A stretch of 64,000 bases of DNA. It comes from Polaromonas sp. UBA4122 (GTDB lineage: Bacteria > Pseudomonadota > Gammaproteobacteria > Burkholderiales > Burkholderiaceae_C). Under the pieces are notes generated by a model. The model made no database searches, was not told the DNA's origin, and was given only the letters and a program-made list of their open reading frames with translations. Position 1 is the first letter of the stretch, and the number at the start of each line of letters is the position of its first letter. The stretch is taken from positions 1-64,000 of the forward strand of contig DFWY01000029.1 in assembly GCA_002381615.1 (NCBI GenBank), written 5' to 3'. The position numbers and the translations under genes were made by a program. Below, piece after piece: positions 55,159-63,666 of the stretch.

Positions 55159-56154
55159 TCAACGCTCCTCCAGCAAGCTGTACTTCTTGATGTTCTTGTC
55201 GGCGATGGCTTGTATGCGTGCGATCGTCTCGACCGCGGGTTGTTTGCCGAACAGATGCGCGAAGCGCTTTTGCGGCTTCAGGTAATCTTCGACCGGCACC
55301 CGATGACGGATCTTGGTGGAGCTGACCACCTCGCCGTGCTCGGCTTCGAACAGCGGGAACATTCCAGTCTCCACCGCCAGACGCGCCAGGCGAATGGTGT
55401 CGTGCGATTCAGCACCCCAGCCGAGCGGGCAAGGCACCAGGATTTGGATGTAGCGTGCGCCGTGCATCGACATCGCCTTCGTGACCTTGCTTTCGAGGTC
55501 GCGCAGATAGGCTACCGAGGCCGTGGCGACGTACGGAATCTCGTGCGCCATGGCGATCAACGGTACGTTTTTGCCTTGGCCGAACGGAGCGCCTCCTTCG
55601 GTCCCGAGCGGCATGGTGGTGGCCGTGCGCGCGGTGGGCGGCGTGGCGGAGGAACGCTGCACGCCGGTGTTCATGTAGGCCTGATTGTCGTAACAGATGT
55701 AGAGCACGTCGTCGTTGCGCTCAAACATGCCTGACAGGCAACCGAAACCGATGTCGGTAGTGCCGCCGTCGCCACCTTGGGCGATGACGCGCACGTCGGT
55801 GCGGCCCCTGACTTTCATGGCAGCGGCCACGCCGGTGGCTACCGCCGCGGCGTTGCCGAACAGCGAGTGAATCCACGGAATCTGCCAAGAGGTTTCCGGG
55901 TAAGGCGTCGAAAATACTTCCAGGCAGCCGGTGGCATTGGTGGCAATGATTTGATTATTGGCGGCACGCATGGCGGCATCTATCGCGTAGCGCGCGCCAA
56001 GCGCCTCGCCGCAGCCTTGACAAGCGCGGTGGCCGGAATTGAGCGAGTTGGTGCGCTCCATGTTGGCCTGCACCGAACGCTGGTTCTGGTCGAGCAGGCG
56101 GTTGCCGACGGTAAAGGTGCCGGTCTGGTAGAACTTGATCTGTTGCATCTCCAT
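55159..56154 (-). CDS. porB: 2-oxoacid (pyruvate):ferredoxin oxidoreductase beta subunit
   Basis: 331 aa from the ATG at 56154 (AAAGGGTCACC site). Fe-S cysteines in HRACQGCGEALGARYA, TPP site GGDGGTTDIGFGCLSG ... YDNQAYMNTGVQRS, and TGCLEVFSTPYPETSW. Catalytic subunit of POR, with PorA and PorC encoded upstream on the same strand. Confidence 0.9.
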   Translation of the reverse strand: MEMQQIKFYQTGTFTVGNRLLDQNQRSVQANMERTNSLNSGHRACQGCGEALGARYAIDAAMRAANNQIIATNATGCLEVFSTPYPETSWQIPWIHSLFGNAAAVATGVAAAMKVRGRTDVRVIAQGGDGGTTDIGFGCLSGMFERNDDVLYICYDNQAYMNTGVQRSSATPPTARTATTMPLGTEGGAPFGQGKNVPLIAMAHEIPYVATASVAYLRDLESKVTKAMSMHGARYIQILVPCPLGWGAESHDTIRLARLAVETGMFPLFEAEHGEVVSSTKIRHRVPVEDYLKPQKRFAHLFGKQPAVETIARIQAIADKNIKKYSLLEER

Positions 56155-56164
56155 GGTGACCCTT

Positions 56165-57418
56165 TCAGCGGATTGTGGCTGCGACGGTGCCGAGGTCGCG
56201 CAAGATGTTTTCGGCCGATGGTCCGGAACGGCGTTCCTGCTTTTCACGTTCCAGTTCGCGGTTCACGATCTCGTGGTTGAGGTCGAGGAAAGTGAGCGCC
56301 TCCAACTCGTCTTTCAACGCCTTGTCGAACAGTGTCCGGAGGCTGTCCTTGGTGATGGCGCGCCCGCCGAGTCCGGCCACCACGGTGTAGGCGTGCAGCG
56401 AAATGCCGGACAGCGCCATGCGCAGATTGTGCGAAACGATGCCGCCGATACCGACCGCCAGCGATTTTTCGAGCACCACCATGCGCTTGGCATGCGACAG
56501 TAGATCGTGCAGTTCCTCGCTCGGGAACGGCCGGAACGAACAGATCGCCACAGCGCCAATTGAGCAGCCTTCGGCGCGCATCTCGTCGATCACATCCTTG
56601 ATGGTGCCCATCACGGAGCCGAGCGCCACCACGATCGTCTTGGCATCTTCGCAGCGATAGGGTTTGATGAGGCCGCCTGACTCGCGGCCGAACTGCTGCT
56701 TGAACTCGGCGGAGAGTTGCGGAATCAATTCCAGCGCGCGCATCTGCCGGTGGTGGGCCAGGTAGCGCACTTCCAGGAAAGCTTCGGGGCCGACCATGGC
56801 GCCAATGGATACTGGCTCTTTCGGATCGAGCACCTGGCGCGGCTCGAAGGGTGGCAGATAGGTATCCACCTGTTCCTGGGTTGGGATGTCTATCCGCTCG
56901 TAGGCGTGGGTGAGGATGAAACCGTCCACGCACACCATCACCGGAATGGATAATTCTTCGGCCAGGCGGAAAGCCTGGATATGCAGATCGACGGCCTCCT
57001 GATTGGTCTCGGCGTAGATCTGGATCCAGCCGGCGTCGCGCATCGACATGGAATCGGTATGGTCGTTCCAGATGTTGATGGGAGCGCCGATGGCCCGGTT
57101 GCCGATGGTCATGACGATCGGCAGGCCGAGGCCGGCGGCGTTGTACACTGCCTCGGCCATGAATAGCAGACCTTGGCTTGCGGTGGCGGTGTAGGTGCGT
57201 ACCCCGGCGGCCGAGGCGCCGATGGCGACCGACAGCGCGGCGAACTCCGACTCGACGTTGATGAACTCGCAATTTTTCAATTCGCCGGCGGCCACCATTT
57301 CGCCCAATCCCTCAACGATGTGGGTCTGGGGCGTGATCGGATAGGCGCAGATGACTTCTGGGCGGCACAAGGCAATCGCCTCGGCCATGGCATGGGAGCC
57401 TTCGGTCTGCTTAAGCAT
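56165..57418 (-). CDS. porA: 2-oxoacid (pyruvate):ferredoxin oxidoreductase alpha subunit
   Basis: 417 aa. AYPITPQTHIVEGLGEMV, GRESGG and HTDSMSMRDAGWIQIYAETN are PorA blocks, favouring pyruvate over 2-oxoglutarate. Binds CoA and 2-oxoacid with the beta subunit. The start overlaps the gamma gene stop by 8 nt. Confidence 0.9.
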   Translation of the reverse strand: MLKQTEGSHAMAEAIALCRPEVICAYPITPQTHIVEGLGEMVAAGELKNCEFINVESEFAALSVAIGASAAGVRTYTATASQGLLFMAEAVYNAAGLGLPIVMTIGNRAIGAPINIWNDHTDSMSMRDAGWIQIYAETNQEAVDLHIQAFRLAEELSIPVMVCVDGFILTHAYERIDIPTQEQVDTYLPPFEPRQVLDPKEPVSIGAMVGPEAFLEVRYLAHHRQMRALELIPQLSAEFKQQFGRESGGLIKPYRCEDAKTIVVALGSVMGTIKDVIDEMRAEGCSIGAVAICSFRPFPSEELHDLLSHAKRMVVLEKSLAVGIGGIVSHNLRMALSGISLHAYTVVAGLGGRAITKDSLRTLFDKALKDELEALTFLDLNHEIVNRELEREKQERRSGPSAENILRDLGTVAATIR

Positions 57419-57995
57419 GCTGCATCTCCTTCATTTGCTCCATCACCATGTTGTATGCCTCGCGCGTGGCCGCGATGTTGCCTTCGGCGATTTTCTTGGG
57501 AAATTTGTCCAGGATCGCGGCACACACCGATTCCAGCTTGACCTTGCCGCTGATGGCGGCGAAGCCTCCCAAAAGCGCCGCGTTGGGCACCGCCCGGCCG
57601 ACGTGTTTCAACGCCAGTTCGGTGGCCGGCACTGTGCAGAGCCGGTCGTGCCGGTAACCCTTGACGAAGTCGCCTATGCCCAGTTCATCGAAGCTGCGGG
57701 TCGAGTTGATGAGGATGAAACCTTCGGGCGAGACACCGGAAAAGAGATCGACCTGATGCAGCAAGGTCGGATCCTGGATGATCAGCGCGTCCGGTCGCAT
57801 GACCGGCTCGCGTAGCCGGATTTCCTTGTCGTCGATGCGGCAGAACGCCATCACCGGTGCCCCCATGCGCTCCGAACCGAAACTGGGAAAAGCCTGTGCG
57901 TGCTTGCCCTCGAGGAAAGCGGCAACTGACAGCATTTCCGCAGCGGACACTACTCCTTGTCCGCCACGGCCGTGAATTCGCACCTGGAACAGCAT
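57411..57995 (-). CDS. porC: 2-oxoacid (pyruvate):ferredoxin oxidoreductase gamma subunit
   Basis: 194 aa from the ATG at 57995; a longer frame upstream lacks family support. FQVRIHGRGGQGVVSAAEML is the gamma-subunit start. First gene of the operon; order gamma-alpha-beta-flavoprotein. Confidence 0.9.
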   Translation of the reverse strand: MLFQVRIHGRGGQGVVSAAEMLSVAAFLEGKHAQAFPSFGSERMGAPVMAFCRIDDKEIRLREPVMRPDALIIQDPTLLHQVDLFSGVSPEGFILINSTRSFDELGIGDFVKGYRHDRLCTVPATELALKHVGRAVPNAALLGGFAAISGKVKLESVCAAILDKFPKKIAEGNIAATREAYNMVMEQMKEMQHA

Positions 57996-58301
57996 ACCCA
58001 GCTCCCTTTCAAGGTTCTTGCATTGAAGTTGGGCAAGCATAGGGCGGGATAAAATACAAAACTTTGATCAAGATCAGTTTTATCTATCTAATTACTATAA
58101 TATGAAGCCTAATTTCACATTATGACAAAAATGTTGAGTAGCGATTTAAGATTTTCTCAACAAGACCGGATGATCCTTAAAGTGGAGGTTGTCAGGGATG
58201 CCCGAATGTGAATGGTATAAAACCCGCTGCAAACTTTGATGCAACCAGACATGTGTCCAACGCCTAGGGCAACGACGGCTTGACAGCCGCGTCATCGGTG
58301 T
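57996..58301. promoter_or_regulatory. AT-rich Por promoter region
   Basis: 306 nt between rdgC and the Por operon. It holds the FNR-like box listed separately and AT-rich promoter-like sequence (TATCTATCTAATTACTATAAT). No gene seen. Confidence 0.6.
58064..58077 (-). promoter_or_regulatory. FNR/Anr-like box upstream of the Por operon
   Basis: TTGAT-CAAG-ATCAG, one mismatch from TTGAT-N4-ATCAA, centred 75 nt upstream of the gamma-subunit ATG. The core TTGATCNAGATCA is common in beta-proteobacterial FNR sites. Supports expression under low oxygen, sensible for an oxygen-sensitive enzyme. Confidence 0.6.
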
Positions 58302-59309
58302 TTACTTGATCTCAGTCACCGCTCGGTGAGGGGCAAGTCGGTCAGTGAGAGTCTGCGCGGCCTCTGATTGGGGCGCGGACGCGTCGCCGGGCAGCTCGCC
58401 GCCCAAGGCTTCCAGCAGGTCAGGGATCAAGGCCGACAGTTCGCCTGTCACGATGGCTGCGTCGGTGTCGAAGCCGTCGTCACCCTTGCCGCCTTCCTGT
58501 ACACCGTCCAGCACGACGTCGAGCAGTTTGAGTTTCTTCACCTGGGCCGAATCGGTGAGCACGAAAGACACGCGGTCATTCCACGTCATGGCCAGCTGGG
58601 TGGGCACCTTGCCTGCCGCGATATGCTCCGCGACTTCGTCGATCTCCAGCGTGTGGTGCGAATAACGAACCGTCGATTTCTGGTCGTCGGGCATTTTAAG
58701 TTCGCAGTCGCGATCGACTGTGAAACTGAAGGGCGCTTCGCGGCTGGCCAGCCAGTGCGCCATGGCGACTGCGGCTGACAGCGACGTTTGCACGGGTTTT
58801 ACGCCGATGCCCGGGCCGGCACCCGGCATCTCGCTGAGCACATCCACCAGGTGGCTCACGACCTTGTCGGCACCCGTCAGGCTGCCGGTGTCCACCACCA
58901 GGAATTTGTTGACGGGGTCGATCCACAGCGTCGTCGATGAACGTTTTGTGAATGCGCGCGGCAGCAGGCTCTGGATGGCTTCTTCCTTGAATTCCTTCTT
59001 GATCTTGGCGCCGACGCGTTCACGGCCGGTTTCCTGTTTGTACTTTTCAATGCGCTCCTCGACGGCATCCTTGACGGCCGAGGCGGGTAGGGGACGGCGC
59101 TCGGTGCAGAGCTGCACGATGATCTGGCGGCCGACGGCCTCGACCAGGGCGGTGCTCTTGTTTCCGCGCGGGGCCACCCAGCCGCTGGACTCTGGCTGCG
59201 TGGCGCCACAGGGCATGAATCGGGTGGCCTGGAGCGCCTCTTCAAGCGCTTCCAAAGGGGGCATAACGAAGTCGCTGGCAATGCGAAAAAAGGACGCGGA
59301 TTTGAACAT
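58302..59309 (-). CDS. rdgC: Recombination-associated protein RdgC
   Basis: 335 aa. Begins MFKSASFFRIASDFVMPPLE; LYFSMRS-like reverse reading is a shadow. Blocks FMPCGATQPESSGWVAPRG and LPRAFTKRSSTTLWIDPVNK match RdgC, a ring-shaped DNA-binding protein that inhibits RecA and affects recombination. Monocistronic. Confidence 0.92.
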   Translation of the reverse strand: MFKSASFFRIASDFVMPPLEALEEALQATRFMPCGATQPESSGWVAPRGNKSTALVEAVGRQIIVQLCTERRPLPASAVKDAVEERIEKYKQETGRERVGAKIKKEFKEEAIQSLLPRAFTKRSSTTLWIDPVNKFLVVDTGSLTGADKVVSHLVDVLSEMPGAGPGIGVKPVQTSLSAAVAMAHWLASREAPFSFTVDRDCELKMPDDQKSTVRYSHHTLEIDEVAEHIAAGKVPTQLAMTWNDRVSFVLTDSAQVKKLKLLDVVLDGVQEGGKGDDGFDTDAAIVTGELSALIPDLLEALGGELPGDASAPQSEAAQTLTDRLAPHRAVTEIK

Positions 59310-59453
59310 GAAATTCCGGGGTGTTGGGTAGCGAAGAGGGGGGCGGGAAAGAATGAGTGAACAGGCGCTGCGGGACTTGCGCCCGGCTGAGGAAATTCTA
59401 AGTGACGCTTACCGTGCAAACAGCACTTGCTTACATTGAGGCGATGCCGCAAC

Positions 59454-60011
59454 TCATGTGATATCGCCCACATGAATACCAAAGCTGCCTTTGCGGCGGT
59501 CGGCGAAATAATGCTCCAGCGTTTCCTTGACCGTCCTGAAGGCAATCTCGTCCCATGGAATTTCTGACTCCGTGAAGAGCTTGGCTTCCAGTGTTTCATA
59601 ACCGGGCTTGAACTCGGCGCTGAGAAGCTGGGCGCGGTAAAACAGGTGGACTTGGCCCACACTCGATACGTTCATGACGGCAAAGAGTTCCTGCATTTCG
59701 AACTGTGCACCGGCTTCCTCGTCGGTTTCGCGGGCGGCGCCCTCCGATGTGGTTTCGCCCATCTCCATGAAGCCAGCCGGCAGCGTCCATTTGCCCCGAC
59801 GGGGCTCGATATTGCGCTTGCACAGCAAAACCTGCGCGCCATCGTGACCCCATACCGGCACGGTGCCCACGACGTTGAGCGGATTTTCATAATGCACGGT
59901 ATGGCAGGCTGGGCAGACGGCCCGCTCCTTCGTGTCGCCGTCATCGGGCAGGCGATAGGCCACGGCGGTACCGCAAACGCGACAGTGTTTCAAGGGTGGG
60001 CGATGCATCAA
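59454..60011 (-). CDS. NUDIX hydrolase with N-terminal zinc ribbon
   Basis: 185 aa. Zinc ribbon CRVCG ... CPACH at residues ~10-38, then the Nudix box GFMEMGETTSEGAARETDEE (G5E7REUXEEXG). Resembles NADH pyrophosphatase-type or ADP-ribose hydrolases with a zinc ribbon. Cytoplasmic. Confidence 0.9.
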   Translation of the reverse strand: MMHRPPLKHCRVCGTAVAYRLPDDGDTKERAVCPACHTVHYENPLNVVGTVPVWGHDGAQVLLCKRNIEPRRGKWTLPAGFMEMGETTSEGAARETDEEAGAQFEMQELFAVMNVSSVGQVHLFYRAQLLSAEFKPGYETLEAKLFTESEIPWDEIAFRTVKETLEHYFADRRKGSFGIHVGDIT

Positions 60012-60071
60012 ATGAGTGTAGCGGCTTTGTGTGGGGCGACTCCTCCGCCCATGGCTGATGCGTCAAGGTAA

Positions 60072-60138
60072 ATGCTATTTAAAACATAGCTGCCTACGCC
60101 CATAGATAAACGGCTATAGGCATAAATGGCATAAAAAA
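60072..60138 (-). repeat. Palindromic repeat copy R10
   Basis: AATGCTATTTAAAACATAGC, TGCCTACGCCC, spacer, then CGGCTATAGGCATAAATGG: a copy in the gap before the chimeric TRAP gene. Confidence 0.65.
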
Positions 60139-60189
60139 TCGGGTCTGATCCCGGTTTTTCAAGGACGCACCATGTGGTCGGCCAGAAGA

Positions 60190-60999
60190 TCAGGCCCGGG
60201 TGGTTTTGGTGTGTTTTTCGATCAGGCTGCGTGCCATGGCCAGCAGTTTCTTGCCATCGAACCCTTTTTTGTTCATGTCTTCCACCCACTCCATTTCCAC
60301 TGTACGCGATTTACGGCGGAATTCCTGCGCCTCGCTTGCGTTGACCGTGTAGATGATGTTGCCGCGGTCACTGGCGCTCTTGCGGCCAGGAACATCATTG
60401 CCCTGCTGTACCTTGCCGAGCCAGGCCGAGGTGGCCATGCCGGAGTTGTTGTCGATGACTTTCTTGAGGTCGGGCGCCAGCGAGTTGTACTTGGCCTTGT
60501 TCATCGCCATGACAAAAGTGGTGGTGTAGAGGCTGTCCCCGGCTGGATCGAATTCGGCGTGGAACTTGGTGAGCTCATTGACCTTGACCGAGGGAACGAC
60601 TTCCCACGGAATCACGCAGCCGTTGATGGTGCCTTTGCTCAGCGCGTCGGGAATCTGCGGCAGCGGCATGCCGACCGGCGTGGCGCCCAGTCGATCCAGC
60701 ACTGCGTTCACCTTGCGAGGCGCTTTGGCGGTAAAAAAGTCGACGACGATGTTACCGCGACATATTTGACACAAAGGCATGAAAAACGCGACGGCAGTGC
60801 CCGTAGCCAAACCTACGAGTTCAAAGTCGCCCGGCACGGTCTTGTCGACGAGTTCGCGTCCGACAATGCTCGCGCAGGTCAGCAGCGTAATGATGGTCAT
60901 CAACACGCCGGCCAGGATGGCGCAGAGTTTGGCCAGAGATTCAAGAATTTTCAACAGGTTGTCTTCGGGCAAAGGCTTGGAATCTTGGCCATTCCTCAA
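60190..60999 (-). CDS. Chimeric TRAP-transporter gene: dctQ 5' part fused to dctP 3' part
   Basis: 269 aa, intact frame. Residues ~1-104 are a DctQ-type small permease (LLKILESLAKLCAILAGVLM helix; FELVGLATGTAVAFFMPLCQ). Residues ~107-269 are the C-terminal two-thirds of a DctP-type periplasmic binding protein (TPVGMPLPQIPDALSKGTIN ... DSLYTTTFVMAMNKAKYNSL). The join lies at LGA, near 60684. DctP lacks its signal peptide and N-terminal lobe, and DctQ lacks helices, so neither half can work. A deletion through a short shared sequence is the likely cause. Confidence 0.85.
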   Translation of the reverse strand: MRNGQDSKPLPEDNLLKILESLAKLCAILAGVLMTIITLLTCASIVGRELVDKTVPGDFELVGLATGTAVAFFMPLCQICRGNIVVDFFTAKAPRKVNAVLDRLGATPVGMPLPQIPDALSKGTINGCVIPWEVVPSVKVNELTKFHAEFDPAGDSLYTTTFVMAMNKAKYNSLAPDLKKVIDNNSGMATSAWLGKVQQGNDVPGRKSASDRGNIIYTVNASEAQEFRRKSRTVEMEWVEDMNKKGFDGKKLLAMARSLIEKHTKTTRA

Positions 61000-61200
61000 G
61001 CTGGCATGGTCTGATTATCAGAAGTAGCGGTTTTTATCGGGGCAGGCGGGTTACCCGAAGAGTACCGGCTATTTGCGCGATGATCGAAGCGGCTACACGT
61101 AAATTGCACAGCTGCCGTGAAGCTGTGAACGAAACCCTGCGCACTCCGTGCGCAAGGCATTCGTCCACAAACAGTCCACAACCATCTATCAGCTACTGTT
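61000..61200. other. Gap with a hairpin
   Basis: Contains TGCGCAC-TCC-GTGCGCA (about 61140-61156), a perfect 7-bp stem. It lies downstream of the fumarylpyruvate hydrolase gene on its strand and could act as a terminator stem, but no U-run follows. Confidence 0.4.
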
Positions 61201-61896
61201 TCAGATGATCTTGACGGTCAGCGTGCCCAGCCCTGCAATGCTGCCGACCAGGGTATCACCCGGCACCACAGCCGCCACGCCTTCGGGTGTGCCGGTGTAA
61301 ATCAGGTCGCCGGGCTGCAGTTCCCAGGCAGAAGACAGGTGTTCAATGGTTTCGCCAATGTTCCAGATCAGTTTGGACACATGGCTGCGCTGGCGGTCTT
61401 GCCCACCCACCTGCAGCGAGATCTCAGCGTGGTTGACATCTCCGGCTTGGGCCACCGGCGTGATGGGGCCAATTGGTGCGGAGTGCTCAAAAGCCTTGCC
61501 GATGCACCAGGGGCGGCCCTGCTTTTTCATTTCGTTCTGCAGGTCGCGGCGCGTCATGTCCAGGCCCACGGCGTAGCCGTAGATGTGCTTGTACGCGTCC
61601 GCAGCCTTGATGTTTTTTCCGCCCGTGCCAATCGCCACGACCAGCTCAATTTCGTGGTGCAGGTTTTTGGTCAGGTTGGGATATGGCATGCTGCCGGTGC
61701 TGCCGTCTTCCACTGCGACGATGGCGTCTGCCGGCTTCATGAAGAAGAACGGCGGTTCGCGGCCGGTGAAACCCATCTCCTTGGCATGATCTTCGTAGTT
61801 GCGGCCCACACAGTAAATGCGGTGAACCGGAAAACGTTCCTTGGCGCCCATGACAGGCACCGAGACGGTAGCGGGTGGTGTAAATACAAAACTCAT
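61201..61896 (-). CDS. nagK: Fumarylpyruvate hydrolase-like (FAH family)
   Basis: 231 aa from the ATG at 61896, overlapping the gentisate dioxygenase remnant's stop (ATGA). FAH-family start IYCVGRNYEDHAKEMGFTG with PPFFFMKPADAIVAV, the metal-binding EIELVVAIGTGG and YTGTPEGVAAV. The length and block order fit NagK-type fumarylpyruvate hydrolases of the gentisate pathway, which yield fumarate and pyruvate. Intact. Confidence 0.85.
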   Translation of the reverse strand: MSFVFTPPATVSVPVMGAKERFPVHRIYCVGRNYEDHAKEMGFTGREPPFFFMKPADAIVAVEDGSTGSMPYPNLTKNLHHEIELVVAIGTGGKNIKAADAYKHIYGYAVGLDMTRRDLQNEMKKQGRPWCIGKAFEHSAPIGPITPVAQAGDVNHAEISLQVGGQDRQRSHVSKLIWNIGETIEHLSSAWELQPGDLIYTGTPEGVAAVVPGDTLVGSIAGLGTLTVKII

Positions 61897-62284
61897 GACA
61901 ACTTTTCCTCTCTGTGTATGCCCAGGGCCTGATGCACCGGGCGGTCTGAAAAACTGAATAGCACACAACCTTGCGCCGAACGCAGTCGCACAGTGTGCCA
62001 CGATGGAATCACAAAATGGTCACGGGGCCGAATTCGAAGGTCCAGACCTCTTCGTTGCACTCGATGGTGACCATACCCGAGCCCTCGACCACGCTGAACA
62101 CCGCGTCCTCGGTCTGGCGATAAGGCTTGCCATCAAAGTCCGCCGGTAGCCGCTGCCTGAATGTGGCCATGGTTGGCATGGGCGAGCCGCCCGTGGCCGG
62201 GTTCACATAGCACAGCTTGGCGCCGTCCCAGGCGTCAATCCCGTCGATTTCTTGGCGGGTGACGGGTTTCTTAAACATCGCCAT
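61893..62284 (-). pseudogene. Truncated, frameshifted gentisate 1,2-dioxygenase
   Basis: YVNPATGGSPMPTMATFRQ and FSVVEGSGMVTIECNEEVW are the C-terminal cupin of gentisate dioxygenase. A one-base deletion after FEFGP (about 62019) leads to an early TGA at 62009. In the next frame the family ending continues (DHFVIPSWHTVRL, VLFSFSDRPVHQALG) to the nagK start. The N-terminal ~215 residues are missing. Ring cleavage by this locus is lost. Confidence 0.85.
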
Positions 62285-63638
62285 CGTCGAAATAAACGCC
62301 GTCCTGCTTCAGCAGCTTCTGAAGTTGCTTGACGTCTGTGTTTGCGAACGGCTCGCCCGCTTTCAGTTGCGAGGCTGCAGTGCCCGCCGCCTGACCCATC
62401 ACAAAACAGCCGCCGCTGGCGCGCGCTGCGGACTGGCCATCATGCGTCATGGATGCGCAGCGTCCGGCCACCAGCAGGTTGCAGGCGGTTGCGGGAACCA
62501 GCATGCGCCAGGGCAGGTCGTTGTAGGCGCGCCCTTGTGTGGCATCGATATTGCGCGGAAATTGCCAGTCAATCCGGCCGTCGGCATGCAGCTCCATCGG
62601 CCAGGCGTTGATGCCAATGGCGTCATCAAACCGTGCGGATGACAAGATGTCTTCGCCGGTCAGTGAATACTGGCCCTGAATACGCCGTGTTTCGCGGATG
62701 CCCACCTGCGGGGCAATGTCCACAATCGCAGATTGCTCAAATCCCGGCACTTCATTGCGCAAGAAGCGGAAATACTCGGTGATCTGGCGCCGACCCTCCA
62801 GTTCGCCCTCGCTCAGCTGCCGTGCATCGGTAGCGTCCATGGCGGTGCCCTGGGCATTGCGGATCTGCGTGACGTTGGCGCGCCATTCCGTGGGGTTTTT
62901 CTGGGGTCTGAGAATGGCGCCTTCGCGTGCAAACTTGTAGCGGCCCGGTTCGCGCGCCAGGCTTTGCGCCATCAAGGCGTTGATGGCCTTGAATTCGCCC
63001 ACCGCCGCCAGCGCGCGCACCCCATCCACATGGCCGACGCGGAACATGGTCGAAGGGAAAAGCGCGCTGCCATGCCCGTCGCCCAGCTCAAACGGCACAC
63101 CGGCGAAGTGGGCCACGTCGGCGTCACCCGAGCAGTCGATAAAGCACTGCGCGCGAATTGCCTGGCGGCCGGATTTTGTTTCTACCACCAAGGCGCTGAT
63201 CTGCCGACCTTCCATGACGACGGCCGCAGCCCAGGCATGAAACAGCATCTGAACACCGGCGGCCAGCAGCCACTGGTCTGCTGCGCATTTGTAGGCGGAC
63301 ACATCGTAGGAGCGAACGCGGATGCGGCCCATCATGCCGTCTTGCGGTTCATTCAGTCCACCCAGCGCGGCTATGCGCTGCAGCAGCTCATCGACCACAC
63401 CGTGCACCACCTGCTGCATCTCGCCGTTCTTGCGGCCATAGAGACCCGCAAAATTGGTGACGCCGCCTGCTGTTCCCATGCCACCCAGGAAACCGTAGCG
63501 CTCCACCAGCAGGGTGCGTGCGCCGTGCTTCGCTGCGCTCACGCTGGCTGCCAGGCCCGCCGGGCCGCCACCCACCACGACCACGTCAAATTCGCCGTAG
63601 ACGGGCAGGGTGCGTGCGGGTTCGGTGATGAAGGACAT
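62271..63638 (-). CDS. FAD-dependent oxidoreductase
   Basis: 455 aa. FAD loop VVVVGGGPAGLAASVSAAKHG near the N-terminus, followed by YGFLGGMGTAGGVTNFAGLY, and a second FAD-binding region CFIDCSGDADVAHFAG. Belongs to the PF12831-like group. It overlaps the dioxygenase remnant by 14 nt. Substrate unknown; possibly part of the former aromatic cluster. Confidence 0.85.
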   Translation of the reverse strand: MSFITEPARTLPVYGEFDVVVVGGGPAGLAASVSAAKHGARTLLVERYGFLGGMGTAGGVTNFAGLYGRKNGEMQQVVHGVVDELLQRIAALGGLNEPQDGMMGRIRVRSYDVSAYKCAADQWLLAAGVQMLFHAWAAAVVMEGRQISALVVETKSGRQAIRAQCFIDCSGDADVAHFAGVPFELGDGHGSALFPSTMFRVGHVDGVRALAAVGEFKAINALMAQSLAREPGRYKFAREGAILRPQKNPTEWRANVTQIRNAQGTAMDATDARQLSEGELEGRRQITEYFRFLRNEVPGFEQSAIVDIAPQVGIRETRRIQGQYSLTGEDILSSARFDDAIGINAWPMELHADGRIDWQFPRNIDATQGRAYNDLPWRMLVPATACNLLVAGRCASMTHDGQSAARASGGCFVMGQAAGTAASQLKAGEPFANTDVKQLQKLLKQDGVYFDDGDV

Positions 63639-63666
63639 GACTGCGCGAGGTGTTATTCGTTAGCGT

